Position numbers and translations under genes: made by a program. 64,000 nt of DNA from Sphingomonas adhaesiva (lineage in GTDB: Bacteria > Pseudomonadota > Alphaproteobacteria > Sphingomonadales > Sphingomonadaceae), in contig NZ_JAQIJT010000002.1 of assembly GCF_036946125.1 (NCBI RefSeq), forward strand, positions 1,486,001 to 1,550,000, in the 5' to 3' direction. Below the pieces are notes generated by a model that saw nothing but the letters and a program-made list of their open reading frames with translations, made no database searches and had not been told where the DNA came from. Below, one piece after another: positions 30,858 through 39,908 of this stretch; the stretch's first letter is position 1; each line of letters starts with the position of its first letter.

Positions 30858-31933
30858 GCGAGACCAACCGTCGTTATTCCATCGCCGTCATCCCCGGCGA
30901 CGGCATCGGCAAGGAAGTGATGCCGGAGGGCATCCGCGTGCTGGAGCGCGCCGCCGCGCTCTACGGGTTCGAGGTCGAGCAGACGTGGCACGATTTCGCC
31001 TGCTGCGACTATTATGCGGCGCACGGCAAGATGCTGCCCGACGACTGGAAGGAGCGGATCGGCAACCCGTCCGCGATCTTCTTCGGCGCGGTGGGCTGGC
31101 CCGACACGGTGCCCGACCACATCTCGCTGTGGGGCTCGCTGCTCCAGTTCCGCCGCGAATACGATCAATACGTCAACCTGCGCCCGGTGCGGCTGATGCC
31201 GGGCGTCCCCTGCCCGCTGGTCGGGCGCGAACCCGGCGACATCGATTTCTGGGTGGTGCGCGAGAATACCGAGGGCGAGTATAGTGCGGTCGGCGGGCGC
31301 ATGTTCCCCGGCACCGAGCGCGAGGTCGTGATCCAGGAAACGGTCATGACCCGCCACGGCACCGACCGGGTGCTGCGCTATGCCTTCGATCTGGCCGCCA
31401 CGCGCGAGCGCCGCCACGTCACCTCCGCCACGAAGTCCAACGGCATCGCCATCACCATGCCGTGGTGGGACGAGCGCGTGGAGGAGATGGCGAAGAACTA
31501 TCCCACCGTCACCCACGACAAATATCATATCGACATCCTGACCGCGCAGTTCGTGCTGAACCCGGACCGTTTCGATGTCGTGGTCGCCTCCAACCTGTTC
31601 GGCGACATCCTGTCCGATCTGGGGCCTGCCTGCACCGGCACGATCGGCGTCGCGCCGTCGGGCAACATCAACCCGGACGGCACATTCCCCTCGCTGTTCG
31701 AGCCGGTCCACGGCTCCGCCCCCGATATCGCGGGCAAGGGCATCGCCAACCCGGTCGGCCAGATCTGGTCCGCGGCGATGATGCTGGAGCATCTGGGCGA
31801 GGCGGAGGCCGCCGCCGCGATCATGCGCGCGGTCGAAACGGTACTGGCCGAGCCGGGCCTGCGCACCGGCGACCTGAAGGGTACCGCGAACACCATCGAA
31901 TGCGGCAGGGCGATCGCCGAGGCGCTGGCCTGA
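30854..31933 (+). CDS. tartrate / D-malate dehydrogenase (isocitrate dehydrogenase-like family)
   Basis: 359-residue member of the decarboxylating beta-hydroxyacid dehydrogenases. The N-terminus has IAVIPGDGIGKEVMPEG; the substrate loop is SLLQFRREYDQYVNLRPVRL; VVRENTEGEYSAVGGRMF follows; metal-binding Asp residues lie in ASNLFGDILSDLGPA; and the NAD loop is EPVHGSAPDIAGKGIANP. The specificity residues resemble the tartrate dehydrogenase/D-malate dehydrogenase (TtuC/DmlA) branch rather than LeuB. It starts at GTG 30854 overlapping the gabD stop, and is followed by a REP hairpin that probably ends the transcript. Confidence 0.88.
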   Translation: MSETNRRYSIAVIPGDGIGKEVMPEGIRVLERAAALYGFEVEQTWHDFACCDYYAAHGKMLPDDWKERIGNPSAIFFGAVGWPDTVPDHISLWGSLLQFRREYDQYVNLRPVRLMPGVPCPLVGREPGDIDFWVVRENTEGEYSAVGGRMFPGTEREVVIQETVMTRHGTDRVLRYAFDLAATRERRHVTSATKSNGIAITMPWWDERVEEMAKNYPTVTHDKYHIDILTAQFVLNPDRFDVVVASNLFGDILSDLGPACTGTIGVAPSGNINPDGTFPSLFEPVHGSAPDIAGKGIANPVGQIWSAAMMLEHLGEAEAAAAIMRAVETVLAEPGLRTGDLKGTANTIECGRAIAEALA

Positions 31934-31941
31934 CAAGCGCG

Positions 31942-31974
31942 TGCGGGACCCCGGATCAAGCCCGGGGTCCCGCA
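31942..31974. repeat. REP hairpin / possible terminator
   Basis: 13-bp perfect arms TGCGGGACCCCGG (31942-31954) and complement (31962-31974) with loop ATCAAGC sit 8 bp after the stop of the dehydrogenase gene. No T-run follows. It separates the GNAT-gabD-dehydrogenase unit from the aminotransferase gene. Confidence 0.7.
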
Positions 31975-32097
31975 TCTTACGCTCCGAAACACCACGGCAC
32001 GATCTGCCGCCCTTCCCCCGCAAAACCCCATCGCGCACCCGCCGCGGCCGCCACAAACGCGCTTCCACTCCGCCCCGCCGGGCGTACGCTCCGCAGC

Positions 32098-33507
32098 ATG
32101 AGCACGAACCACACCCCCGGCATGCTGCCCAACCGCTCGCTGCTGGACATCGACCGCGACCACCTGATCCACCCGGTCACGTCCTTCCGCGGGCATGAGG
32201 CGCGCGGCGCCACGCTGCTGGAATCGGGTCAGGGCATGTGGCTGACCGATATGGCGGGCAACCGCCTGCTCGACGCCTTCGCCGGACTGTGGTGCGTCAA
32301 CGTCGGCTACGGGCACGAGAGCATCGTCGAGGTCGCCGCGGAGCAGATGCGCCGCCTTCCCTATGCCACCGGCTATTTCCACTTCGGTAGCGAACCCGCC
32401 GTCCGCCTCGCCGAAAAGCTGGTCGAGATTACCCCGGAGGGCCTCGACCACGTCTATTTCACGCTGGGCGGCTCCGACGCGGTCGACAGCGCGATCCGCT
32501 ATATCACGCATTACTGGAACGCGGTCGGCCGCCCGACGAAGAAGCAGTTCATCGCGCTGGAACGCGGCTATCACGGCTCCAGCACCACCGGCGCCGGGCT
32601 GACCGCGCTCGCCAATTTCCACCGCCAGTTCGACCTGCCGCGCGCATGGCAGCATCATCTGCCGTCGCCCTACCCCTATCGCAGCGATACGCCGGGCGAC
32701 GATGCCGCGATCATCGCCGCCTCGGTCGCGCAGCTCCACGCCAGGGTCGCGGCGCTGGGCGCGGACAATGTCGCCGCCTTCTTCTGCGAGCCCATTCAGG
32801 GATCGGGCGGCGTCGTCGTGCCCCCGCGCGGCTGGCTGAAGGCGATGCGCGACGCCTGTACCGCGCTCGACATCCTGTTCGTCACCGACGAGGTCATCAC
32901 CGGCTTCGGTCGTACCGGCCCGATGTTCGCCTGCGACGACGAGGGCGTCTCGCCCGACCTGATGACGCTCGCGAAGGGCCTGACCGCGGGCTACGTGCCG
33001 ATGGGCGCGGTGATGATGTCGGAGAAGGTCTATCGGGGCATCGCCGATGGCGCCGCGCCGGAGCTGCCGATCGGCCACGGCATGACCTATTCGGGCCATC
33101 CGGTCAGCGCCGCGGTCGGGCTGGAGGTGATCCGCCTCTATCAGGAGGGCGGCATCCTCGCCAACGGACAGCGGGTCGCCGCCCGCTTCGACGCCGGTAT
33201 GGCGAGGCTGGCGGAGCATCCGATGGTGGGCGAGACGCGCGGTCGCGGGCTGCTCGGCGCGATCGAGCTGGTCGCGGACAAGTCGACGAAGGCGCGCTTC
33301 GACCCCACGCTCAAGATCCCCGACCGGCTCTTCGCCGCGGGCTATGCCAACGGCGTGATCTTCCGCTCCTTCCCCGACAATATCATCGGCCTCGCGCCCG
33401 CGCTGTGCGCGAGCGATGCGGAGATGGACGAGATCTTCGCCCGCATCGCCAAGACGCTGGACGGATTGCTCGACGAGCGCGATATCCGCGCCGCACTCGC
33501 AGCATAG
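32098..33507 (+). CDS. class III (omega) aminotransferase
   Basis: 469 residues, PLP-dependent fold type I. Family signatures are visible: LDAFAGLWCVNVGYGH near the start, FTLGGSDAVDSAIR, ERGYHGSS with the PLP-phosphate region, FCEPIQGSGGVVVPP, DEVITGFGRTG with the PLP-pyridine Asp, and the Schiff-base Lys in TLAKGLTAGYVPMG (about 296). The sequence fits omega-amino acid/polyamine:pyruvate transaminases better than ornithine or GABA enzymes. The ATG at 32098 is chosen from similarity. Beside gabD, it suggests conversion of an omega-amino compound to a semialdehyde. Exact amine unknown. Confidence 0.9.
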   Translation: MSTNHTPGMLPNRSLLDIDRDHLIHPVTSFRGHEARGATLLESGQGMWLTDMAGNRLLDAFAGLWCVNVGYGHESIVEVAAEQMRRLPYATGYFHFGSEPAVRLAEKLVEITPEGLDHVYFTLGGSDAVDSAIRYITHYWNAVGRPTKKQFIALERGYHGSSTTGAGLTALANFHRQFDLPRAWQHHLPSPYPYRSDTPGDDAAIIAASVAQLHARVAALGADNVAAFFCEPIQGSGGVVVPPRGWLKAMRDACTALDILFVTDEVITGFGRTGPMFACDDEGVSPDLMTLAKGLTAGYVPMGAVMMSEKVYRGIADGAAPELPIGHGMTYSGHPVSAAVGLEVIRLYQEGGILANGQRVAARFDAGMARLAEHPMVGETRGRGLLGAIELVADKSTKARFDPTLKIPDRLFAAGYANGVIFRSFPDNIIGLAPALCASDAEMDEIFARIAKTLDGLLDERDIRAALAA

Positions 33508-33518
33508 GGGACGCGGCC

Positions 33519-34013
33519 ATGGTGAGTGGGATCAAGCTGGACCGGATCGACCTGAAGATCCTGACGCAGCTGCAACAGGCGGGGCGAATCACCAACGTGG
33601 AGCTGGCCGACGCGATCGGCCTCTCGCCCAGCCCCTGCCTCACCCGCGTCAAGCGGCTGGAGAAGGCGGGCTACATCACCGGCTATGGCGCGCATGTCGA
33701 TCTCGCCAGGCTCGGCGAATTCCTGACCGTCTTCACCGAGGTCACGCTGACGGAGCATCGCTCCGGCGACTTCTCCCGCTTCGAGACGCGCATCCGCAAG
33801 CTGGACGAGATCGTCGAATGCCACCTCGTCAGCGGCGGCTACGACTATCTGCTGAAGTTCGTCACCCGTGGCGTCGCGCATTACCAGTCGATCATCGAGG
33901 ATATGCTGGAAAGCGACTACGGGATCGAGAAATACTTCAGCTACGTCGTCATCAAATCTCCCTTCATCAAGCATCACTACCCCCTCCAGCACCTGTTCGG
34001 GGAGCAGAAGTGA
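33519..34013 (+). CDS. Lrp/AsnC-family transcriptional regulator
   Basis: 164 residues. N-terminal helix-turn-helix (LDRIDLKILTQLQQAGRITNVELADAIGLSPSPCLTRVKRLEKAG, about 7-51) with the PSPCLTRVKRLE recognition helix typical of Lrp/AsnC, then the RAM ligand domain with ECHLVSGGYDYLLKFV. It lies 11 bp after the aminotransferase and its stop overlaps the GTG of the M20 gene, so it probably controls this amino-acid-related cluster in response to an amino acid ligand. Confidence 0.93.
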   Translation: MVSGIKLDRIDLKILTQLQQAGRITNVELADAIGLSPSPCLTRVKRLEKAGYITGYGAHVDLARLGEFLTVFTEVTLTEHRSGDFSRFETRIRKLDEIVECHLVSGGYDYLLKFVTRGVAHYQSIIEDMLESDYGIEKYFSYVVIKSPFIKHHYPLQHLFGEQK

Positions 34014-35164
34014 GCGCGGTCGACGACCTCGTCCCCGCGCTGGTCGCGCTGCGCCGCGACATCCACGCGCATCCCGAGCTCGGCTATCGGGAGCATCGCA
34101 CCGCTGCGCTGATCGCGGCGCAGCTGCGGGCGATCGGCGTGGAGGTGCACGAGGGGATCGGCGGTACCGGCGTCGTCGGCGTGCTGCACCACGGCACCTC
34201 GCCCCGTACGATCGGGCTGCGCGCCGACATGGACGCGCTGCCGATCGAGGAGCAGAACGATCACGCCTGGCGCAGCACCATGCCCGGCGCGTTCCACGGC
34301 TGCGGCCATGACGGGCATGTCGCGATGCTGCTGGGCGCGGCGCAGCATCTGGCGCGCACCCGCGAGTTCGACGGCACGATCCACTTCATCTTCCAGCCGG
34401 CCGAGGAGGGTCTCGGCGGCGCGCGCGCGATGGTGCGCGACGGGCTCTTCACGCGGTTCCCGTGCGATCGCGTGTTCGCGCTCCACAACTGGCCCGACCT
34501 GCCGATGGGCACGATCGCGACGCGTCCGGGCCCGATCATGGGGGCGGCCGACAAGTTCGAGATCGTCGTGACCGGGCGCGGCGGTCATGCCGCCATCCCG
34601 CACGATACGCCCGACGCGATCCTGGCGGCGGCGCAGCTGGCAACGCAGCTCAACACTGTCGTCTCGCGCCGGATCGCGCCGACCGCCAGCGCGGTGCTGT
34701 CGATCACGCGCATCAACGGCGGCCACACCCACAACGTCCTGCCCGCCAGCGTCGTGTTGGGCGGCACGATCCGCACCTTCGACCCCGCGGTGCAGGACGT
34801 GATCGAGGACGCGGTGCGCGGCATCGCGGCGGGCGTGGCGCTATCCTTCGATGTGACGGTCGAGGTGGAGTACGACCGCTATTACCCCGCGACGATCAAC
34901 CACGCCGATGCCGCCGCCGAGGCGATGGCCGCCGCCGCGACCGTGGGCGAGGCGCAACTGGCGCCCGAGCCCGCGTTCACGTCGGAAGATTTCTCCTTCA
35001 TGCTACAGGTGTGCCCCGGCGCCTACGTCTGGCTCGGCCAGGCGCGCCCCGAGTTGCCGTCGATGCCGCTCCACAATCCGCGCTACGACTTCAACGACGC
35101 CGTCCTGCCGCTCGGCATCCGCCTCCACGTCGCGCTGGCGGAGCGGCATCTGGCGAAGGCCTGA
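34010..35164 (+). CDS. M20D-family amidohydrolase (aminoacylase type)
   Basis: 384 residues. M20 peptidase/aminoacylase with RRDIHAHPELGYREHRT, LRADMDALPI carrying the metal Asp, FHGCGHDGHVAMLLGAA with the metal-bridging His/Cys, FQPAEEGLGGARAM with the catalytic Glu pair, GRGGHAAIPHDT for the dimerisation/lid domain and EDFSFML near the end. The Cys in HGCGHD marks the indole-acetyl-amino acid/hippurate hydrolase subgroup (M20D). It begins at GTG 34010 overlapping the Lrp gene stop. It probably releases an amino acid or amine from an N-acyl conjugate for the neighbouring aminotransferase (inference). Confidence 0.9.
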   Translation: MSAVDDLVPALVALRRDIHAHPELGYREHRTAALIAAQLRAIGVEVHEGIGGTGVVGVLHHGTSPRTIGLRADMDALPIEEQNDHAWRSTMPGAFHGCGHDGHVAMLLGAAQHLARTREFDGTIHFIFQPAEEGLGGARAMVRDGLFTRFPCDRVFALHNWPDLPMGTIATRPGPIMGAADKFEIVVTGRGGHAAIPHDTPDAILAAAQLATQLNTVVSRRIAPTASAVLSITRINGGHTHNVLPASVVLGGTIRTFDPAVQDVIEDAVRGIAAGVALSFDVTVEVEYDRYYPATINHADAAAEAMAAAATVGEAQLAPEPAFTSEDFSFMLQVCPGAYVWLGQARPELPSMPLHNPRYDFNDAVLPLGIRLHVALAERHLAKA

Positions 35165-35229
35165 CACGAATGCCACCGCCACCCCGGCCTTGAGTCGCGG
35201 TCCCGCTGTTACCAGCCGTCGACAGAAGC

Positions 35230-35399
35230 GAGCCCCCGGCTCAAGGCGAGACCTTTGCAAAAGGCCACTCCGTGCTCCTGCGCAGGCAGGAGCCCAGGGT
35301 TGCGGGTCCCAAAAGGCGTTGATCTGCCTGGCCCTGGGCTCCTGCCTGCGCAGGAGCACGGCAAGGACCCGGCGCCGTTGCACCCGTTTTGCAAAGGTC
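35230..35399. repeat. compound palindromic element
   Basis: Outer arms GACCTTTGCAAAA (35230-35242) and TTTTGCAAAGGTC (35387-35399) enclose 30-bp inner arms 35271-35300 and 35332-35361 built on GTGCTCCTGCGCAGGCAGG and complement. Same nested design as 18902-19090. It fills most of the gap between the convergent M20 and DoxX genes. Confidence 0.8.
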
Positions 35400-35403
35400 C
35401 CGC

Positions 35404-35808
35404 TCAAGGCCGGGGTGACGAACGACGCGGGGCGACGATGCCGGACGCCCACAAGGCCCACCAGACAATCACCGGCTGCAGCAACAGTCGCGGCGCATGG
35501 TACCAGATCGGCAGCCCGGTCCCGCGGGACAGGTCCATCACCGCATGCTGGAGGTTCGCGGGCCAGACGCACAGCGCATAGGCCGCCAGCGCCCAGCCCG
35601 CGGCACGCCGCCAGCGCGGCAGCATCAGCCCGAGGGCGCCAACCAGTTCGCACAGCCCCGTCACCAGCACGACCATACGCGGCGCGGGTACGAACGGAGG
35701 CACGATCCGTACCACCGCATCGACGAAGACCAGATGCCCGATCCCCGCGATCGCATAGAAGGCCGCCAGCAACCCGCGCGCGACGCGGCCCGCGCGGGTG
35801 TCCGCCAT
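35404..35808 (-). CDS. DoxX-family membrane protein
   Basis: 134 residues with four hydrophobic helices (about 10-30, 45-65, 70-92 and 105-125), the DoxX layout. The VTGLCELVGALGLML segment is the conserved second helix. It starts 2 nt after the stop of the preceding 112-residue gene on the same strand, so the two are co-transcribed. Bacterial DoxX proteins have been linked to thiol and redox stress, but individual function is unknown. It ends in the compound palindromic repeat region. Confidence 0.85.
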   Translation of the reverse strand: MADTRAGRVARGLLAAFYAIAGIGHLVFVDAVVRIVPPFVPAPRMVVLVTGLCELVGALGLMLPRWRRAAGWALAAYALCVWPANLQHAVMDLSRGTGLPIWYHAPRLLLQPVIVWWALWASGIVAPRRSSPRP

Positions 35809-35810
35809 CG

Positions 35811-36149
35811 TCAGGCCTCGACCGCCAGCAACGTCACGCCCGCATATTTCTCGTCACCGGCATCGAACAATTCGCTCGGCTTGAAGCGCCGCGGCGTGAT
35901 GCGCAGCGCGGCCAGCCCCGACAGCTTGAACGCGCCGATCTTCGGCTCCTTGGGCGGCTGGCCGTCGCGCTCGATCGTCAGCGCGTCGAGATAGATCTCG
36001 CCATGCTTCGTGTACAGAACGTGCGGCGCCAGCGTCACCGCGCCACGATTGTACGTGGCGGCGATCGCCTGCTGCTTCACGATCGCCTCGAAGACGACCG
36101 GCACGGTATCGGGCACGGGGGACGGCTGGGGCGCGGTTTCGTCACTCAT
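35811..36149 (-). CDS. conserved hypothetical protein (112 aa)
   Basis: The ATG at 36149 has AAGGAG 7 nt upstream. The product is a cytoplasmic 112-residue beta-rich protein: Pro-rich N-terminus, then VFEAIVKQQAIAATYNRGAVTLAPHVLYTKHGEIYLDALTIE, which has the strand pattern (and the YxxG...H...YLDA series) of a WYL-like or small-barrel fold, and a KPSELFDAGDEKY tail. I do not recognise a named family. It is between the prolyl oligopeptidase and doxX genes on the same strand. Confidence 0.7.
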   Translation of the reverse strand: MSDETAPQPSPVPDTVPVVFEAIVKQQAIAATYNRGAVTLAPHVLYTKHGEIYLDALTIERDGQPPKEPKIGAFKLSGLAALRITPRRFKPSELFDAGDEKYAGVTLLAVEA

Positions 36150-36200
36150 CGCGCGCTCCTTACTCCATCACGCTGCGTTGCAGCAACAACGCGCATGCCC

Positions 36201-38312
36201 TCATTCGTCCATCAGCCGCTGCGCGAAATAGGTCATCTGCAACGCCTGCAACCGTGCCGCCTGCGCCACGTCGGCATCGCCCGAGTGACCGCCCGCGGTA
36301 TCCTCGAAGAAGAGATACGGCAGCCCGTATTCCTTCATCCGCGCCGCGAACTTGCGCGCATGCTGCGGCCCGACGCGATCGTCCTTCGTCGTGGTCCAGA
36401 TATAGGTCTCCGGATACGCCACCCCGCGCTTCAGATTGTGATAGGGCGAGATCCGCTCCAGGAACGCGCGCTCCTCCGGCACCGACACCGACCCATATTC
36501 GTCGACCCACGACGCGCCGGCCGCGATCCTTTCATAGCGCAGCATGTCGAGCAGCGGCACCTGGATGGTGACGGCGCGCCACATGTCGGGATGCTGGTTC
36601 AGCTCCACCCCCATCAGCAGCCCGCCGTTGGAGCCGCCGTAGATGCCCAGCTTCGCCGGGCTGGTCAGCCGCCGCGCGAACAGGTCCTTCGCCACCGCCG
36701 CGAAGTCGTCGTAGATCACCTGCCGCTTCGTCTTGCGCCCGGCATCGTGCCACGCCGGGCCGAACTCGCCCCCGCCGCGGATGTTGGCCAGCACATAGGC
36801 GCCGCCGCGCTCCAGCCACAGCTTGCCGGTCGTCGCGGCATAGGAGGGCAGCATCGGCACCTCGAATCCGCCATACGCCGTCATCAGCGTCGGGGTGCGG
36901 CCGTCGCGCGGCGCATCGGCGCGGTGGACGACGAAATAGGGCACCTTCGTCCCGTCCGTAGAGGTCGCCTCGAACTGCTCGGCGACCAGCCCTGCAGCGT
37001 CGAACCGCGCCGGCAGCGCCTTCAGCAGCGTCGGCGCGGCGGTACTTCCGGCATCGAACACCGCCAACGTCGTGGGCGTCAGGAAGGCGTTGGCGACGAG
37101 GAACGCGCGGTTGTTCGCGTCCGACGTGCCCGTCACGGTGAAGATCGCATTGTCCGGCAGCGCGAGCGTCCGCGCGGTCCAGCCCTTCGCACCCGGCGTC
37201 AGCACCGCGACCCGCCCGCGGACATTGTCGGTATAATCGACGATCAGGTGATCGCGCGTCGCATCCACCCCCGACACCGCCTGCCGCGCGGTCGGCACGA
37301 ACACCGCCTCGGGCTGCGGCTTGGCGCCCTCCAGCGCGGCGAGCGGCAGCGCGGCCACCGCACCCGCGGGCAGCGTGCCCCAGGGCTCGCTCGTCTCGAA
37401 CACCAGGCGTCCGTCGACCATCGCCGCGGCGCGCACCCGTGCCGGGATCGCCAGCGGCTTCACCCCCGCGGGGGTCCACAACGACTTCTGGCTACCGAAG
37501 AAGGTGCTCTGCCGCTCGATCACGACCGCGCGGTGCCCCTTCGCATCGGTGAAGGTGGTCGCATAGGTGCCGAGCTGATCCTCGGGGCGCCCACGAAACA
37601 CCTCGGTCGCCGTCGATAGCGGCGCGCCGCGCTTCACCATCTTCACGACATAGGGATAGCTCGACACCGTCATCGTGCCCGCGCCCCAGTCGCGGCTCAC
37701 CAGCAGCGTGTCCCGGTCGATCCAGGTCGCGCCCTGCTTCGACGTCGGCAGCACGAATCCGCCCGCGACGAACGTGCCCGCCGCCACGTCGAACTCGCGA
37801 TAGGTGATCGCGTCCTCGCCCCCTTCCGACAGCGCGACCAGGCACAGCCGCTCCTCGGGCGAGAGACAGACCGCGCCTTTCCAGACCCATTTCTTCCCCT
37901 CGGCGCGGCTGAGCGCGTCGAGATCGAGCAGCGTGCGCCATTGCGGCGTGGCGGCGGCGTAATCCTCCGCCGTGGTCCACCGCCACAGCCCCTGCGGATG
38001 ATCGGCATCGCGCCAGAAATTGACGATCCGCCCCATCAGCTGCCCCGGCATCGGGATGCGATCGGTCGCGGATGCGATCGCCAGCGCCTCGCGGTGGAAC
38101 GCCGCGTAGCGCGGATCGCCCTCCAGCCGCGCCAGCGTGCGCCTGTTCTCCGCCTCGACCCAGGCGAGCGCCTTCGCGCCGTCCTTGTCCTCCAGCCAGA
38201 TATAGGGGTCGGCCTGGGTCGCCGCGCGCGTCGCCTGTGTCATTCCCGCCGTCTGCGCGTCCGCGCCGCTTCCCGCAAGCAGCGCCGCCGCCGCCATCCA
38301 TCCCGACCGCAT
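36201..38312 (-). CDS. prolyl oligopeptidase-family serine peptidase (S9A), exported
   Basis: 703 residues from the ATG at 38312 (MRSGWMAAAALLAGSGADAQ), which supplies a signal peptide with cleavage after ADA; the frame is open much further upstream but only as shadow. DPYIWLEDKDGAKALAWVEAEN is the conserved N-terminal S9A element, a seven-bladed propeller occupies roughly 80-430, and the catalytic triad is Ser in YGGSNGGLLMG (about 561), Asp in KDDRVGPQHARKF (about 645) and His in AGGHSGD (about 676). It cleaves after proline in short peptides, here probably in the periplasm. The next genes on this strand start 51 bp on. Confidence 0.92.
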   Translation of the reverse strand: MRSGWMAAAALLAGSGADAQTAGMTQATRAATQADPYIWLEDKDGAKALAWVEAENRRTLARLEGDPRYAAFHREALAIASATDRIPMPGQLMGRIVNFWRDADHPQGLWRWTTAEDYAAATPQWRTLLDLDALSRAEGKKWVWKGAVCLSPEERLCLVALSEGGEDAITYREFDVAAGTFVAGGFVLPTSKQGATWIDRDTLLVSRDWGAGTMTVSSYPYVVKMVKRGAPLSTATEVFRGRPEDQLGTYATTFTDAKGHRAVVIERQSTFFGSQKSLWTPAGVKPLAIPARVRAAAMVDGRLVFETSEPWGTLPAGAVAALPLAALEGAKPQPEAVFVPTARQAVSGVDATRDHLIVDYTDNVRGRVAVLTPGAKGWTARTLALPDNAIFTVTGTSDANNRAFLVANAFLTPTTLAVFDAGSTAAPTLLKALPARFDAAGLVAEQFEATSTDGTKVPYFVVHRADAPRDGRTPTLMTAYGGFEVPMLPSYAATTGKLWLERGGAYVLANIRGGGEFGPAWHDAGRKTKRQVIYDDFAAVAKDLFARRLTSPAKLGIYGGSNGGLLMGVELNQHPDMWRAVTIQVPLLDMLRYERIAAGASWVDEYGSVSVPEERAFLERISPYHNLKRGVAYPETYIWTTTKDDRVGPQHARKFAARMKEYGLPYLFFEDTAGGHSGDADVAQAARLQALQMTYFAQRLMDE

Positions 38313-38393
38313 ACCGTCACTCCACTTCCTCGCCCATCGGTGCGACAGATGCCGCGCGGGAACAACCCCGCGCGTTCCGAGTCCCCCCTTGCG

Positions 38394-39821
38394 ATGCCAC
38401 GAACCCGACCGCTCGCCCTCCCCGCCTCCGCCGACGGCCTGCCCACGCCGCGTCGCTATGCCGCGGTGGCGGCTTTGTGTTTCGGCACCGCCCTGGTCAT
38501 CATCGACGGCGGCGTCGCGAACGTGGCGCTGCCGACGATCGCGCGCGACCTGGGGGTCAGCTCGTCGTCGGTGGTGGCGATCGTCACCGTCTACCAGCTG
38601 ATGCTGGTCATGCTGATGCTGCCCTTCGCCGGGCTGGGCGAGCGGATCGGGTTGAAGCGGATGTATCAGGTCGGGCAGCTGATCTTCACCGTCGCGACCC
38701 TGCTGTGCTTCTTCGCCAAGAGCCTGCCGTTCCTGCTCGTCGTCCGCGCCGCGCAGGCGGTGGGCGCCGCCGGCGCGCTGGCGGTCGCCTCGGCACTGAT
38801 CCGGCAGACCTATCCCGCGCAGCAGCTGGGCCGCGGGCTTGGCATCAATTCGGTGATCGTCTCCAGCTCCGCTGCCGCCGCACCGACGATCGGCGGGCTG
38901 GTGCTGTCCGTCGCGCCCTGGCCATGGGTATTCGCCAGCGCGATCCCCTTCGCGATCGCCTCGTTGCTGCTGGGACGCGCGCTGCCGGACACGCCACGCC
39001 GCGACCGCAAGTTCGACGTGCTGGGCGCGGTGATGTGCGCCGCGATGTTCGGGCTGGTCATCGGCGGCGCGGAAAGCGCGGTCCACGGCGACAGCCCCGT
39101 CGTATCGGCGGCGATCGTGGCGATCGGCATCGCCATCGGCGTGGTCTACGTCCGCCGCGAGCGCTCCACGCCCAGCCCGATCCTGCCCGTCGACCTGCTC
39201 GGCCGCCCGGTCATCGCGCTGTCGACGCTGGGCGGGTTCACCGCCTTCGTCGCCTCGATGACGCTGCTGCTGTCGACGCCGTTCCGACTGACGCACGAAT
39301 TCGGCTTCACCGCCGCCGCGGTGGGGGCAGCGATCGCCCCCTGGCCGCTCACCAACATGATCGTCGCCCCGCTCACGGGCTGGCTGTCCGACCGGATTCC
39401 CGCCGGGCTGCTCGGCGGGATCGGCATGGCGATCTCGATCACCGCGCTGCTGCTGATCGCGTTCATGCCCGCGGACCCCAGCTATTTCGACATTGCGTGG
39501 CGTATGGCGCTGTGCGGGTCGGGGTTCGGCACCTTTCTGCCCCCCAACGCCCGCCTCATCATCGGCTCCGCCCCGCGCGCGCGCGCCGCCGCGGCAGGAG
39601 GCCTCGTCAGTACGGTGCGGCTGGTGGGGCAGACGACGGGCGCGACGCTGGTCGCGGCGCTGCTCGCCGCGGGGGTCGGCGCCGGCATGGCCCCGCCGCT
39701 GGTCGCCGCCGGGCTGGCGCTGGTCGCGGGGCTGTGCAGCCTCGCGCGCCTTCGCCCCTCGATCCGCGAGCCCAAAGCGGGCGAGGCGGACGACGCGCAA
39801 CCCGCAGCGTCGGTGCGCTGA
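38394..39821 (+). CDS. MFS transporter, DHA2 (EmrB/QacA-like) drug-efflux type
   Basis: 475 residues with about 14 hydrophobic helices, the DHA2 count. Motifs: ALVIIDGGVANVALPTIARDLG in helix 1 with the D-x-x-I/V-V-N-V-A-L-P signature of the group, then LGERIGLKRMYQVGQLIF, the loop 2-3 antiporter motif A. The C-terminal tail is polar. Proton-coupled export of lipophilic toxic compounds is typical; substrate unknown. It is divergent from the prolyl oligopeptidase with about 80 bp between starts and has no membrane-fusion partner adjacent. Confidence 0.9.
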   Translation: MPRTRPLALPASADGLPTPRRYAAVAALCFGTALVIIDGGVANVALPTIARDLGVSSSSVVAIVTVYQLMLVMLMLPFAGLGERIGLKRMYQVGQLIFTVATLLCFFAKSLPFLLVVRAAQAVGAAGALAVASALIRQTYPAQQLGRGLGINSVIVSSSAAAAPTIGGLVLSVAPWPWVFASAIPFAIASLLLGRALPDTPRRDRKFDVLGAVMCAAMFGLVIGGAESAVHGDSPVVSAAIVAIGIAIGVVYVRRERSTPSPILPVDLLGRPVIALSTLGGFTAFVASMTLLLSTPFRLTHEFGFTAAAVGAAIAPWPLTNMIVAPLTGWLSDRIPAGLLGGIGMAISITALLLIAFMPADPSYFDIAWRMALCGSGFGTFLPPNARLIIGSAPRARAAAAGGLVSTVRLVGQTTGATLVAALLAAGVGAGMAPPLVAAGLALVAGLCSLARLRPSIREPKAGEADDAQPAASVR

Positions 39822-39824
39822 GCG

Positions 39825-39905
39825 TGTTCCGGCGAACGCCGGAACCCAGGGCCACGAGCGCTGCGCCCTGTTACTCTGGGCTCCTGCCTGCGCAGGAGCA
39901 CGGCG
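39825..39905. repeat. partial copies of the palindromic repeat
   Basis: TTCCGGCGAACGCCGGAA (39828-39845) is an 18-bp palindrome, and GGGCTCCTGCCTGCGCAGG (from 39877) with GAGCACGG is the right half of the compound element seen in full at 35332-35361. It lies between the MFS and DUF423 genes. Confidence 0.65.
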
Positions 39906-39908
39906 AGG

